Positions 42,857 through 51,239 of a DNA stretch of 64,000 nucleotides are shown here, piece by piece. The first letter of the stretch is position 1, and each line of letters begins with the position of its first letter. This DNA comes from Paenibacillus sp. E222. Lineage in GTDB: Bacteria; Bacillota; Bacilli; Paenibacillales; Paenibacillaceae. Both the position numbers and the translations under genes were made by a program. Under the pieces are notes generated by a model. That model was not told the origin of the DNA and searched no databases. It was given only the letters and a program-made list of their open reading frames with translations. The stretch lies in NCBI RefSeq assembly GCF_013401555.1, contig NZ_CP058552.1:5828001-5892000 (forward strand), read 5' to 3'.

Positions 42857-43411
42857 TTATCCATCTATTGTCTCTTTAGGGATGCTTCGTAATCGCCATA
42901 CTACCAGAGCTCCCCACATATACAGTATGGCACTCAGATAAAATAAAACATCAATCGTCAGCCAATCAATCAGCACACCGCCTACAATAACCGCAAATCC
43001 TGACACGGCGGATGTCCAGAAATGATAGTGACCTACAGCTGGGCCACGCTGCCCAGCCACCGTATTATCGGCGAGCAGCACTCGTTCACTCATTCGCTGC
43101 ATCGCATTGCATGTCCCCATCAACATTTGCAGCAGCAGCACCCAGATATAGGATATGACCCATGGAAATGCAATCATGGCTGCGGCCATCCCCAGTGAAC
43201 TTACCATGAGCCACTGCTTGGCATGTCGATCCATCCGGGGAGCGAGCCATTGTGAAGCAGCAGCCGAACTTATTGTAAATACAGCAAAGGCAAGCCCATA
43301 TTTGGAGAAGCTGTTACCCAGATTTTTGAGAAACAAAAGATAATACGGATAAATCATGCCCGAAGCGAGCGTAACGATACTTTGAGATCGAACAAGCCAC
43401 TTGATATTCAT
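42857..43411 (-). CDS. Half-size MFS-type membrane protein (six helices)
   Basis: 184 residues with about six membrane helices resembling one half of a major-facilitator transporter: GMIYPYYLLFLKNLGNSFSKYG, APRMDRHAKQWLM in the position of the cytoplasmic DRxG-like loop, ISYIWVLLLQMLMGTCNAMQR, and FWTSAVSGFAVIVGGVLIDW. Typical MFS proteins have 12 helices and ~400 residues. The ATG overlaps the stop of the FAD oxidase by 4 bp, so they are translationally coupled. The normal C-terminus and lack of a nearby remnant argue for a genuine short protein that may dimerise. Confidence 0.75.
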   Translation of the reverse strand: MNIKWLVRSQSIVTLASGMIYPYYLLFLKNLGNSFSKYGLAFAVFTISSAAASQWLAPRMDRHAKQWLMVSSLGMAAAMIAFPWVISYIWVLLLQMLMGTCNAMQRMSERVLLADNTVAGQRGPAVGHYHFWTSAVSGFAVIVGGVLIDWLTIDVLFYLSAILYMWGALVVWRLRSIPKETIDG

Positions 43412-44835
43412 GGATGATTTCCTCCATACTGCTCCATAAAATAGTTCATAAAAAGATGATTGGGGTCAACCTTTTCTTTGGCTGCAAAAAACTCATTCTT
43501 TCGTGGATAGGCCTGTTCGAACTGCTCTGGAGTTGCATAACCTGCATAGGGCAGATAATATGTTCCGTTATATCGAAGGACGGCATGGATCAGCTGCTGC
43601 ATACTTTCCTTGAACTTCCCTTGTTCTTCCTCGGACAATGAAGCGTGAAATAAACAGACAAGACCGAACATATCCTGCGTTGCATAAGAAAGCACAGCTT
43701 CTTCATCATGTTTCACATACCTGACTGTAATGTTAAGCAGATCCAATTGCTCCTGGGATACAATCTCACCCATCTCCTGAACAAATGCGGGAAAGGCATC
43801 AACCGGAATAAAATATTCCTGCAGCAGATCATTTTCGCCGGGCTGGTGATACTCCATAAAGGCAGACGCAGAAGCCATCGCATTGTTTCGGCTGAGCCTC
43901 TTGCCATCCTGTGACTCGAAGTATCGCTGCTGCAGCGGCCAAAACCAGGCCTGCCCCCACTCGAATTCACGGTTCAGGTTGAATAGAAGTTTGCTCGTGA
44001 GCACGCCCCTTTCACGTTCATCCAGATGATTATAATCATCCAGTGAAGCCGTAGGATCATAGGCATAATTCAATGCATACATCTCGCGAAAGTAACCTTC
44101 ACCCGGCTGAACTGAAATTCGGGCCAGATGCATACGCATCATCGGGTCTCCCAGGATATTCTTTTGAAAATAAGACGGGTAGTCCTCAACCTGCACCTGC
44201 TCCGTTGTGAGACGATAGACTTCGTCATCCGTTAACGTCAACGTAACGTCCAGAATTACGCCAAACAGTCCGTAACCGCCGAGAACAAGCGGGAAAAGCT
44301 CGGCATTCTCGGTGCGACTTATTTGCCGAATTAGACCGTCTGCCATCAAGAGATGGAAGGAATCAACACTTTCAATCAAGGAACCCTGCTGAAGCTCTCG
44401 ACCATGTGCATTTACACTGATAGATCCGCCTACGGTGAAAATATTTTGGGACTGCATATTTTTGACCGCCAATCCATATGGATTAATGGCTCGCTGTAGG
44501 TCAGCCCAGGTCGCTCCAGCCTGCACACGCACCTTTTTGGCATCGGCATTGACTTCCAGCACTTTGTTATACGAGGTCATGTCTATGACAATGCCGTCTT
44601 TATAATAGGTGTGTCCTCCCTGACTATGGCGCTGCCCGGCAATCGATATCGTCAGGTTTCGCTCTCGGGCATCCTGGAGCAGTTCAACGAGCTGCTGCTC
44701 TTCATGACCTTTCACCACACGTTCAACCTTAACCGGATGAAGGCGGCTGTAGTCGGTAATCAGATACGGATTCTGATCATCGCTATCTGTCCTCCAATAT
44801 GTCCACACACATAAAATCAGAAGTAACAGGAGCAT
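43408..44835 (-). CDS. Membrane-anchored FAD-binding oxidoreductase (PCMH/ALO type)
   Basis: 475 residues from the ATG. An N-terminal hydrophobic segment (MLLLLLILCVWTYW) anchors it; then the FAD-binding PCMH domain: ISIAGQRHSQGGHTYYKDG, VQAGATWADLQRAINPYGL, NIFTVGGSISVNAHGRELQ. The C-terminal part ends KVDPNHLFMNYFMEQYG, as in aldono-lactone oxidase-like enzymes. It probably oxidises a sugar, polyol or lactone outside the membrane. The ATG has no ribosome site, but an in-frame CTG six codons earlier (44853) has GGGGAGGAGG seven bases ahead and would add FKKTS, giving a proper basic signal anchor. It overlaps the half-MFS gene. Confidence 0.83.
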   Translation of the reverse strand: MLLLLLILCVWTYWRTDSDDQNPYLITDYSRLHPVKVERVVKGHEEQQLVELLQDARERNLTISIAGQRHSQGGHTYYKDGIVIDMTSYNKVLEVNADAKKVRVQAGATWADLQRAINPYGLAVKNMQSQNIFTVGGSISVNAHGRELQQGSLIESVDSFHLLMADGLIRQISRTENAELFPLVLGGYGLFGVILDVTLTLTDDEVYRLTTEQVQVEDYPSYFQKNILGDPMMRMHLARISVQPGEGYFREMYALNYAYDPTASLDDYNHLDERERGVLTSKLLFNLNREFEWGQAWFWPLQQRYFESQDGKRLSRNNAMASASAFMEYHQPGENDLLQEYFIPVDAFPAFVQEMGEIVSQEQLDLLNITVRYVKHDEEAVLSYATQDMFGLVCLFHASLSEEEQGKFKESMQQLIHAVLRYNGTYYLPYAGYATPEQFEQAYPRKNEFFAAKEKVDPNHLFMNYFMEQYGGNHP

Positions 44836-44982
44836 GCTCGTTTTTTTGAACAGATGAACTCCTCCTCCCCTAACACTTAGCGTTTCAATTTGATTTAATT
44901 GGTTAATCGTTTACATATACATTACAAGGATTGGATATGTTAAGGAACACCTTAAACATACCTGAATAAGGAGGAATTTTCC

Positions 44983-45171
44983 ATGAATGAACATAAAAAA
45001 GAACGAAAAAACAAAGATCTGCAGCCCGGTGTGAATGCAATTATTCAACCTGACCCGGACAATCCCGGACCAACGGACATGATTGAAGAAGCCGTAGGAG
45101 AAATCGTAGACAACATCACCCATCCTCACAAAGCCAAAACGAACGAGACACGCAATACAAACAGCAAATAA
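44983..45171 (+). CDS. Small hydrophilic protein, 62 aa
   Basis: MNEHKKERKNKDLQPGVNAI opens a charged, unstructured-looking peptide with a DPDNPGPTDMIEEAVGEIVDNI segment that could form an amphipathic helix. AAGGAGGAATTTTCC gives a strong ribosome site and the gene ends before a terminator, so it is real. Not recognised; the form resembles small stress-related proteins of Bacilli. Confidence 0.68.
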   Translation: MNEHKKERKNKDLQPGVNAIIQPDPDNPGPTDMIEEAVGEIVDNITHPHKAKTNETRNTNSK

Positions 45172-45210
45172 TTTCAGACCATACTTTTGTAAACAGCTTG
45201 CGTACAACGC

Positions 45211-45253
45211 AAAAAGTCCTCCAACCTTTGTCTTAACGGTCGGGGGACTTTAA
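45211..45253. terminator. Terminator between convergent genes
   Basis: AAAGTCCTCCAACC / GGTCGGGGGACTTT stem with a few mismatches between the small gene (+) and the reductase gene (-). Confidence 0.65.
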
Positions 45254-45305
45254 AATTGTTTTTTCTATGAATGGGGCTGTTCACCATCTGCATTTTAATT
45301 TGCGT

Positions 45306-46235
45306 TTAGATCTGCTTCACCTTATTTTCCTTTTTCATCTGTTGCAATGCCTTGTGAATCCAGATCGCAGCAATTGAGCCTTCACCCATGGCAACCGTAG
45401 CTTGTTCCGCGTGCAGACCCAGATCCCCGGCAATCCATACATTAGGGGCAGCCTGCATGCTGCGTGCGTTGGCTTCCACGTGTTTATTTTCCGCAATGAC
45501 GGCTCCAAGCTGCTCTGCCAGTTCATAATGTACACGATTGCCTCCAAATGCGACAAATCCACGCTCTGACTCATATATCTGTCCATCTTCCGTCAATACA
45601 CCTGTAATATGGCCATCCTCCATCTGTTGCACTTCTTGAACGGCCGCCTCAAGGTAACGAACTCCTGCCTCTTTCATGCTTCGATGAAGCTCAGCGGAGA
45701 TTGGCGACTGCTCATGGTTGATGTACAACAATTCATTCGTGCGTTGAATCAAAACCATAGCCATGTTTGCACCGGCTTCGCCTGCACCCAGCAATATCGT
45801 GCGCTGGTCCTGAATCTCATATCCATCGCAATCCGGGCACACATATACTGTTCGTCCCAACGTAGGCCTTAATCCCCGAATAGCGGGTATTCTGTCCGTT
45901 AGTCCGGTTGCCAGCAAGACTGTTTTTGCCATATATTCAGAGCCGGAAGAGCCGAACAATTGAATCTGTTCTCCCCGGCGTCCTGCCTTAATGATACGGT
46001 CTTTCTCAAAAGACACTCCAGTCCGCTCTGCCTGCATTCTGCCTTTGGAGCGCAGCTCTTCACCGGATACTCCATCGGGAAAACCAAGAATATTATGATA
46101 GGTTCGGCATAACGTTGATCTGCCTTCTCCGGCGTCCACTACCAACACCCGATGGCAAGAGTAACGCCCCATCTGAATGGCTGCCTGAAGTCCTGCGAGT
46201 CCTCCACCTACTATGATGCAATCATACTCTCGCAT
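45306..46235 (-). CDS. Thioredoxin-reductase-like FAD/NAD(P) oxidoreductase
   Basis: 309-residue class II pyridine-nucleotide oxidoreductase. FAD-binding CIIVGGGLAGLQAAIQMGRY at the N-terminus, the redox-active dithiol CPDCDGYE about residue 130, the NAD(P) loop ILLGAGEAGANMAMV about 145-160, and the second FAD motif NVWIAGDLGLHAEQATVAMGEG near the end. The dithiol pair is CPDC instead of the CATC of TrxB, so it is a TrxB-like protein rather than the main thioredoxin reductase. AGGAGGGAG precedes the start. Partner protein unknown. Confidence 0.88.
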   Translation of the reverse strand: MREYDCIIVGGGLAGLQAAIQMGRYSCHRVLVVDAGEGRSTLCRTYHNILGFPDGVSGEELRSKGRMQAERTGVSFEKDRIIKAGRRGEQIQLFGSSGSEYMAKTVLLATGLTDRIPAIRGLRPTLGRTVYVCPDCDGYEIQDQRTILLGAGEAGANMAMVLIQRTNELLYINHEQSPISAELHRSMKEAGVRYLEAAVQEVQQMEDGHITGVLTEDGQIYESERGFVAFGGNRVHYELAEQLGAVIAENKHVEANARSMQAAPNVWIAGDLGLHAEQATVAMGEGSIAAIWIHKALQQMKKENKVKQI

Positions 46236-46365
46236 GCTCCATCTCCCTCCTATGCTTCTATCTACTCATATGTTATTGGACAGTTCACTATCCTTCTATC
46301 CATTTACACCATTCAACCAAAATCAAACGTGATCCGTTACAACTTAGCTTTTACCAAAATAAAAT

Positions 46366-46404
46366 AACCCAAACCATCCGTCTGAATAACGGTGCGTTTG
46401 GGTC
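46366..46404 (-). terminator. Intrinsic terminator of the SLH-GH18 gene
   Basis: ACCCAAAC / GTTTGGGT outer stem with inner CCGT/ACGG and TTATTTTATTTT on the minus strand. Confidence 0.65.
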
Positions 46405-46432
46405 AGTTAAGAAAGGGTTATGATTCCTGAAT

Positions 46433-48064
46433 TCAGAAAATATATGATTCAAATCGTGAAGCATTCGAAATGGCATTCCATACATCTGCCGTCTCTCCAC
46501 CCATATACCAGTAGGCCAATCCGGCAATATTACGTTCTCCGCTCATCATTACTTTCGCGGATAATGAACGACTGTCCTCTGCCCATATATATCTCGGTGT
46601 CCCATTACTGTTGTAGCCAATGACATATTGGACCAGATCTGCATCCCATCGTCTCACGGAACCCGAAGCTCGTGCACGAGTTCCCTGTTCTGCCAAGGTG
46701 ATGTCCCATGAACTGGCTGCCGGATTAACGGAAGACCAATCCCGTGTATATAAAGGCAGGGCCAGAATGCTTTTGGCGCGAACGACCTCAGCGAGCATCG
46801 TGTCCAGAGCCTTTTCAACCCAAGGGAGAGAGGCCACAGACCCTGCTTGCGGATCGCCGTTCCAATGCTCCTCATATCCCATCAGTACCATGTAATCCGA
46901 TACAGCGCCCAATTGCGCATAATCAAATGCATCCGTCCAGTCTGTCCCCAGATCGGGTGATACGTCCACGGATACAACAGCGCCCAGTGCATGTAGAGCC
47001 GTTGTCAGTGAAGTAATAAATGCGGTCATTCCTTCACGATCAGCTGGCAGTACGTTCTCGAAATCCACGTTAATGCCATCCAGTTTATATGTTTTCACAT
47101 AAGATGCGACCTGTGAGATCACTGACGTCCGGTTGGCTGAGCTCGATAACATCTGGTGGGTAAGGTCCGGGTTCGAACGATTGCCAAGCAACGGCCATAC
47201 CTGTCGGTCTGTAGCAGATGCCCATGATAATAACGATGTGTCCGTGAGATCCGTGACTTTCATGCTGCTATTCAGGAAGAACCAACGGGGAACCAGCGTA
47301 TTGGCTTCCGATTGTTCGACCTGTTTCTTGAACTCAGCAGTAGAGGCATTATATTGCCATCCTAGCTGAATACCAAGCTGATCGTGGCCTTTCAGCTGAT
47401 CTGACCAGGTTTTCTTTTGCAAAATGGCATCCAGCATCACTGCTGCCTCTTCTCTGGTCACTTGGTCATGCGGGCGAAACTTGCCATCACTGCCGCGCAT
47501 CAAGCCAAGCTGATATACGGTCTGCACATAAGGACGCGCCCAGTCGGAAATCTCCGCTGCATCATCATACGTGGATGAGAGGAGATTCGTTGATTTGGAG
47601 GATTGTTTCAGCATCCTTACCAGCAGTGCAGCCGCTTCTTCCCGAGTGATGGAGGCGTTTGGCTGGAACACGCCCTGACTCTTGCCCTCAAGAATGGAAA
47701 GATTGGTCATGGCTGCAACGTTCCCGTAATACCAAGCGTTCATGCTGACATCGTTATAGGGATTAATATTGTTTTTAACAGGTTTCAAACCTAGCAGTCT
47801 CACAGCAAATGTTGCAAATTCAGCACGTGTGACTGCCTTTTTGGGTTCAAACGTATTCTCAGAGGTTCCGGCAGCAATTCCCGCCTTGACCAGATGTGCA
47901 ATGGCATCCTTGGCATAACTGGAGGTTGTATCCTTGAATACCTGCTGAGCCGCTGCTGCCTGAGCTGTGGATTCACCGATGGAGATTGATCCTATCGCCA
48001 GTACACCGCACAAAACAGCATTGCATAGCTTTTGCCGGATACGTTTGTATATTCTATTATTCAC
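46433..48064 (-). CDS. SLH-domain cell-surface GH18 protein
   Basis: 543 residues: signal peptide (GVLAIGSISIGESTAQAAAA), three S-layer-homology repeats about residues 40-215 (FKDTTSSYAKDAIAHLVKAGI; YNDVSMNAWYYGNVAAM; YDDAAEISDWARPYVQTVYQ), then a GH18 domain with catalytic DGINVDFENV about residue 333 and VLMGYEEHWNG about 395. SLH repeats attach it to pyruvylated wall polymers. GH18 domains of this spore/peptidoglycan subtype cleave N-acetylglucosaminyl bonds in peptidoglycan or chitin. The start is GTG at 48064; the only ribosome site, GAGG, is inside the 3' arm of the preceding terminator hairpin. Confidence 0.9.
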   Translation of the reverse strand: MNNRIYKRIRQKLCNAVLCGVLAIGSISIGESTAQAAAAQQVFKDTTSSYAKDAIAHLVKAGIAAGTSENTFEPKKAVTRAEFATFAVRLLGLKPVKNNINPYNDVSMNAWYYGNVAAMTNLSILEGKSQGVFQPNASITREEAAALLVRMLKQSSKSTNLLSSTYDDAAEISDWARPYVQTVYQLGLMRGSDGKFRPHDQVTREEAAVMLDAILQKKTWSDQLKGHDQLGIQLGWQYNASTAEFKKQVEQSEANTLVPRWFFLNSSMKVTDLTDTSLLSWASATDRQVWPLLGNRSNPDLTHQMLSSSANRTSVISQVASYVKTYKLDGINVDFENVLPADREGMTAFITSLTTALHALGAVVSVDVSPDLGTDWTDAFDYAQLGAVSDYMVLMGYEEHWNGDPQAGSVASLPWVEKALDTMLAEVVRAKSILALPLYTRDWSSVNPAASSWDITLAEQGTRARASGSVRRWDADLVQYVIGYNSNGTPRYIWAEDSRSLSAKVMMSGERNIAGLAYWYMGGETADVWNAISNASRFESYIF

Positions 48065-48067
48065 ATC

Positions 48068-48126
48068 AAAAAGCCTCGCTTCATTGGAGTACGATCTACA
48101 TCATCGTATCAAATTGAAGCGAGGCC
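48068..48126 (-). terminator. Terminator hairpin of the nitroreductase gene, overlapping the GH18 ribosome site
   Basis: GCCTCGCTTCA (48073-48083) / TGAAGCGAGGC (48115-48125) form a perfect 11-bp stem with an inner ACGAT/ATCGT; TTTTTG follows on the minus strand. The distal arm contains the GAGG ahead of the GTG at 48064. Confidence 0.75.
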
Positions 48127-48215
48127 GTATGTGGTTAAATATTGGGAAATTCGCTGAACCAGTGTTTCTCAATTTTTTTGTGAATCGAGGTCACATTCGG
48201 CTTTGAGCGAAAGTC

Positions 48216-48818
48216 TTACTTGTGTACTTTTACACGTTGTTCAATCGGTTGGAATTCTTTCTCGCCTGGTGTTGCTGTTGGTTTGCCGAATGGCATTTGA
48301 GCGATTAGTCTCCAGTTCTCTGGAATGTTCCATTCCTGTTTGACCTTCTCGTCAATCAACGGGTTATAGTGCTGCAGGGAAGCGCCCAGGCCTTCTTGTT
48401 CCAAAGCAGTCCAGATCACCAGTTGCAACATACCGTTGGATTGGTTCGCCCAGATCGGGAAGTTATCGGCATACGCTGCAAAATTTTGTTGAAGCTGCGC
48501 GATCACATTGTTGTCTTCGAAGAAGAGTACTGTACCGTATCCACTGCGGAATCCGGCCATTTTCTCAGCTGTAGATTGGAAAGCTTCTGCATTGCCAACC
48601 ACTTCACGCAAAATTTCTTCTGTGTGGTTCCACAGTTTGTCGTGTTGTTCACCGAGCAATACTACGGCACGAGATGTTTGTGAGTTGAAAGAAGTCGGAG
48701 TGTATTTTACCGCTTCTTCCACGATTTCCTGGATTTTAGCATCCGAGATCGTGGATTCCTTGCTGATTCCATAATAAGATCTTCTGTTTTTCAACGCTTC
48801 AAAGAAAGATGTAGACAT
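48216..48818 (-). CDS. Nitroreductase-family protein
   Basis: 200-residue FMN-dependent reductase of the HBN1/YdgI-like branch. N-terminal FMN-binding KNRRSYYGISKEST and YTPTSFNSQTSRAVVL, middle DNFPIWANQSNGMLQLVIWTALEQEGLGASLQHYNP, end MPFGKPTATPGEKEF. It reduces nitro or quinone compounds with NAD(P)H; the natural substrate is unknown. GGGAGGCG precedes the ATG. The promoter holds a palindrome that resembles sites of redox-sensing HxlR-type regulators. Confidence 0.92.
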   Translation of the reverse strand: MSTSFFEALKNRRSYYGISKESTISDAKIQEIVEEAVKYTPTSFNSQTSRAVVLLGEQHDKLWNHTEEILREVVGNAEAFQSTAEKMAGFRSGYGTVLFFEDNNVIAQLQQNFAAYADNFPIWANQSNGMLQLVIWTALEQEGLGASLQHYNPLIDEKVKQEWNIPENWRLIAQMPFGKPTATPGEKEFQPIEQRVKVHK

Positions 48819-48860
48819 AAATATTCGCCTCCCAAAATGGTATTTCCTAAGTTACCAACA

Positions 48861-48881
48861 TAGTAACTATAATATAGTAAC
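48861..48881. promoter_or_regulatory. Palindrome in nitroreductase promoter, YodB-like operator candidate
   Basis: ACTATAATATAGT (48866-48878) is a perfect palindrome with TAGTAAC repeated on both sides (48861-48867 and 48875-48881). It is ~50 bp before the start and overlaps a likely -10. B. subtilis YodB, which controls nitroreductase YodC, binds sites of the TACTA...TAGTA form; binding here is inference. Confidence 0.45.
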
Positions 48882-48959
48882 ATACATTAGTCAACAAACT
48901 AATTTATTCTCACCACAAGTGCTTTTTGTTTATTTTAAACAGCTATTGCATCCATCTGA

Positions 48960-49205
48960 TCACTGCGACTCGCGAAAATCTGCTCGATATTTCTCTTCCG
49001 ATGACGAATTGCTCTTGGTCTGATCCTTATTCTTCTCTTCCTGCTTCTCCATATTCAGATCTTCCATCGGAATGGGGTCCACCGTCTGCTCTTCTTCATA
49101 TCGGTCAAGCAAACTTTCCTGCTCTGTTGCATACTGCTCCGGATTGTCATGGGAACGATCCTGATGTGCATCCTTGTTATTTTGATCCGGTGTGCGCTCT
49201 TTCAT
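48960..49205 (-). CDS. Small hydrophilic acidic protein, 81 aa
   Basis: Residues are almost all polar (MKERTPDQNNKDAHQDRSHD, then EEEQTVDPIPMEDLNMEKQEE and a lysine/serine tail); no hydrophobic core, so it is probably disordered. ATG at 49205 has GGAGGAA at correct spacing, better than the start eight codons earlier. Not recognised; disordered proteins of this kind in Bacilli are often spore or stress proteins, which is only a guess. Confidence 0.65.
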   Translation of the reverse strand: MKERTPDQNNKDAHQDRSHDNPEQYATEQESLLDRYEEEQTVDPIPMEDLNMEKQEEKNKDQTKSNSSSEEKYRADFRESQ

Positions 49206-49339
49206 TCGTGATTCCTCCTTCGTTTTCATTTTTCCATTTAACCTTCTTTTACCTTTTCTGTCTGGCTTCTAAACACGGAGCAGTTATGAGATGAATGTAA
49301 CAGGTACGCCATGTCTGCATCAGGAGGTAAAATAGAAAA

Positions 49340-49369
49340 AAAGCCAACCAGAACAGACTGGTTGACTTC
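49340..49369 (-). terminator. Intrinsic terminator of the thioesterase gene
   Basis: AAGCCAACCAG (49341-49351) / CTGGTTGACTT (49358-49368), followed by TTTTTCTATT on the minus strand. Confidence 0.75.
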
Positions 49370-49392
49370 ATCTACTTGTTTTCAGTTCCATT

Positions 49393-50163
49393 TCATTGAT
49401 TAATAGGCGAAGCGGTTGAGTCTCCGAGACTTAATTTGGCTTCAAAAATAATGCTCTCATTCTCTTCGGCCAATCTTCCTCGGACCCACACAGCTCCCTC
49501 TGTAACTTCTGAACGCTCAACGATCATTTGCTCCTGCATACGAATCTCACGATGATATGATATTTGCAGACGGATCATGCCTGCAGCCAGTTCATCCAGT
49601 GTTAATGCATCACAACACACGTCTGCATACCGGGCGTTGTTCATATGACCATTACTGTCTGTGCTGCTGTATTGTACAGTTAAACGATATTGTTCCTGCA
49701 AGCTGAGTTCAGAAGGGACCGTGACTTTTGCAGGGGCTTCACCTAAGGATAAATCCGGATATGATTTCACTTCAAAAGGCAGAGCTGATGGTCTGACGAC
49801 TCTGCGTCTCTTTAGATCGACCAACGCCCAAGCCGTGCGAGCCTCCGCCAGATGTGTTCCCTCTCGATCTGTGAGGATATAATCCCTTAACCAGGTCACA
49901 CCTTTATTTTCTTTATGCCACGTCTGCAAGGATACTTCTTCTTCCAATCGGGCTGGGCGCATGATCGTGACATCTGTCGTTAATAACATCCAGCCCAATC
50001 CCTGATCCAGCATCTGCGATACGGTAACTCCCATACCTGCTAAATCACGGTCTGCTGCCAACTGCATATGCTCCAGTAAAGCAGATGGGCGACATTGTGA
50101 TCTGTAATCAGCATCGGCTGATCCAATGCGGTAATCAAGCTTGAATGGTTGATCAGATTGCAT
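49393..50163 (-). CDS. Acyl-ACP thioesterase (double hot-dog)
   Basis: 256-residue cytosolic enzyme of the FatA/FatB-like family (PF01643), which releases fatty acids from acyl carrier protein. First hot-dog: FKLDYRIGSADADYRSQCRPSA-type strand and LLTTDVTIMRPARLEEEVSLQTWH. Second hot-dog carries the active-site loop TDSNGHMNNARYADVCCDAL about residues 170-190 with the Asn-His pair. AGGAGG precedes the ATG. Single gene with its own terminator. Confidence 0.88.
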   Translation of the reverse strand: MQSDQPFKLDYRIGSADADYRSQCRPSALLEHMQLAADRDLAGMGVTVSQMLDQGLGWMLLTTDVTIMRPARLEEEVSLQTWHKENKGVTWLRDYILTDREGTHLAEARTAWALVDLKRRRVVRPSALPFEVKSYPDLSLGEAPAKVTVPSELSLQEQYRLTVQYSSTDSNGHMNNARYADVCCDALTLDELAAGMIRLQISYHREIRMQEQMIVERSEVTEGAVWVRGRLAEENESIIFEAKLSLGDSTASPINQ

Positions 50164-50218
50164 TCCGTAACCTCCTCAGGCTGTGAAGCATGTAAAATTT
50201 TTTATCCGTAAAACAACA

Positions 50219-51079
50219 TTAATCAAACGGTCGCTGTAATCGACTGCGGTAGAGATCCGGTGCACAACCTACACTTTGTTTGAACATACGGCTGAAATGG
50301 GATAAACGTTTGAACCCGGCCAATCGGCTGGCCTCTGTCACACTGATATCCGGCTGGAACTGGAATAACAGCTTGGCCTGATTGATGCGGCGGTCATACA
50401 CATATTTAAATATGGTACTACCCGTCATTTCTTTAAACAATCCTGCCAGATAAGGCTTGGACAGATGAAGCTCATTTGCCAGATCATCCAGACCAATGTC
50501 CTCCATGTAATGGGTTTCGACATATCCAATAATATGCTGTACATGCCGCTCCTTCTCGGAAGAGGGAAGGTGGTCCTCAACCCTGCCTCGGCAGATTCCA
50601 GCTATAACATACAGCAGGTCACATAAACGAACGTTCATGCGTTCCTCTTTGAAATCACCCGGATTCACCGTAAGCTGATGCAAACTCAGCAGCAGAGATT
50701 CGAATTCGGAGCGGATATTGCCTGTCAGATTGATCCGGCAGTTTCTCAGTTCTTCGAACGGCTTCAACACTTCGCTCACCCGGTCCGGGTGCAGACTGCT
50801 GCGGATGGCTGAGGGATCGAAGTGCAGCGTCGTTCGCACATACGGTTTCCCCGGCATGGGATGTGGCCGATGAAGAGTCATGCCATGCATCAGGACCAGA
50901 TCACCCGGTTCAAGGTTGTAGACTCGATCTCCAATCAGATAGGTGCATTCGCCATCATGAAAATAGTACACCTCATATTGCGGATGTGAATGAAATCCGT
51001 CCGAGGCTCCAGGGTCGTACGTGCTGGTGGAGCGATAGCTATATTCCAATGGACCACTAAATTGCATTACACTTGGCAC
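50219..51079 (-). CDS. AraC-family regulator with cupin sensor
   Basis: About 286 residues. Cupin domain: GFHSHPQYEVYYFHDGECTY and NLEPGDLVLMHGMTLHRPHP; double HTH: LDDLANELHLSKPYLAGLFK and EASRLAGFKRLSHFSRMFKQ, ending GCAPDLYRSR. AGGAGGT precedes two candidate starts: TTG at 51085 (too close) and GTG at 51079 (eight bases); the GTG is preferred. No sugar gene is adjacent, so the target is unknown; its sensor resembles that of the AraC protein at 63224. Confidence 0.88.
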   Translation of the reverse strand: MPSVMQFSGPLEYSYRSTSTYDPGASDGFHSHPQYEVYYFHDGECTYLIGDRVYNLEPGDLVLMHGMTLHRPHPMPGKPYVRTTLHFDPSAIRSSLHPDRVSEVLKPFEELRNCRINLTGNIRSEFESLLLSLHQLTVNPGDFKEERMNVRLCDLLYVIAGICRGRVEDHLPSSEKERHVQHIIGYVETHYMEDIGLDDLANELHLSKPYLAGLFKEMTGSTIFKYVYDRRINQAKLLFQFQPDISVTEASRLAGFKRLSHFSRMFKQSVGCAPDLYRSRLQRPFD

Positions 51080-51168
51080 GTTCAAGTACCTCCTGTTCTG
51101 GAGAGGTTTCTTACCATTTTACCCGTTTCACATCATGTCGGATAGTACTGGACAGACTTTGAAATATA

Positions 51169-51219
51169 GAAGGCCATGCACATATCCGCTTGTTTGCACG
51201 GTACGTGTCATGGCCCTTT
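51169..51219 (-). terminator. Probable terminator of the second peroxidase gene
   Basis: AAGGCCATG (51170-51178) / CATGGCCCTT (51209-51218), with inner CAC/GTG pairs. It lies ~20 bp beyond the stop. Confidence 0.55.
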
Positions 51220-51239
51220 GGGAGATTGGGAAAGATAAC

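Noticed and set aside
48073..48125. Riboswitch or T-box upstream of the SLH-GH18 gene
   Set aside because: The structure is a single terminator hairpin with T-run; no anti-terminator, T-box motif or aptamer core can be seen.
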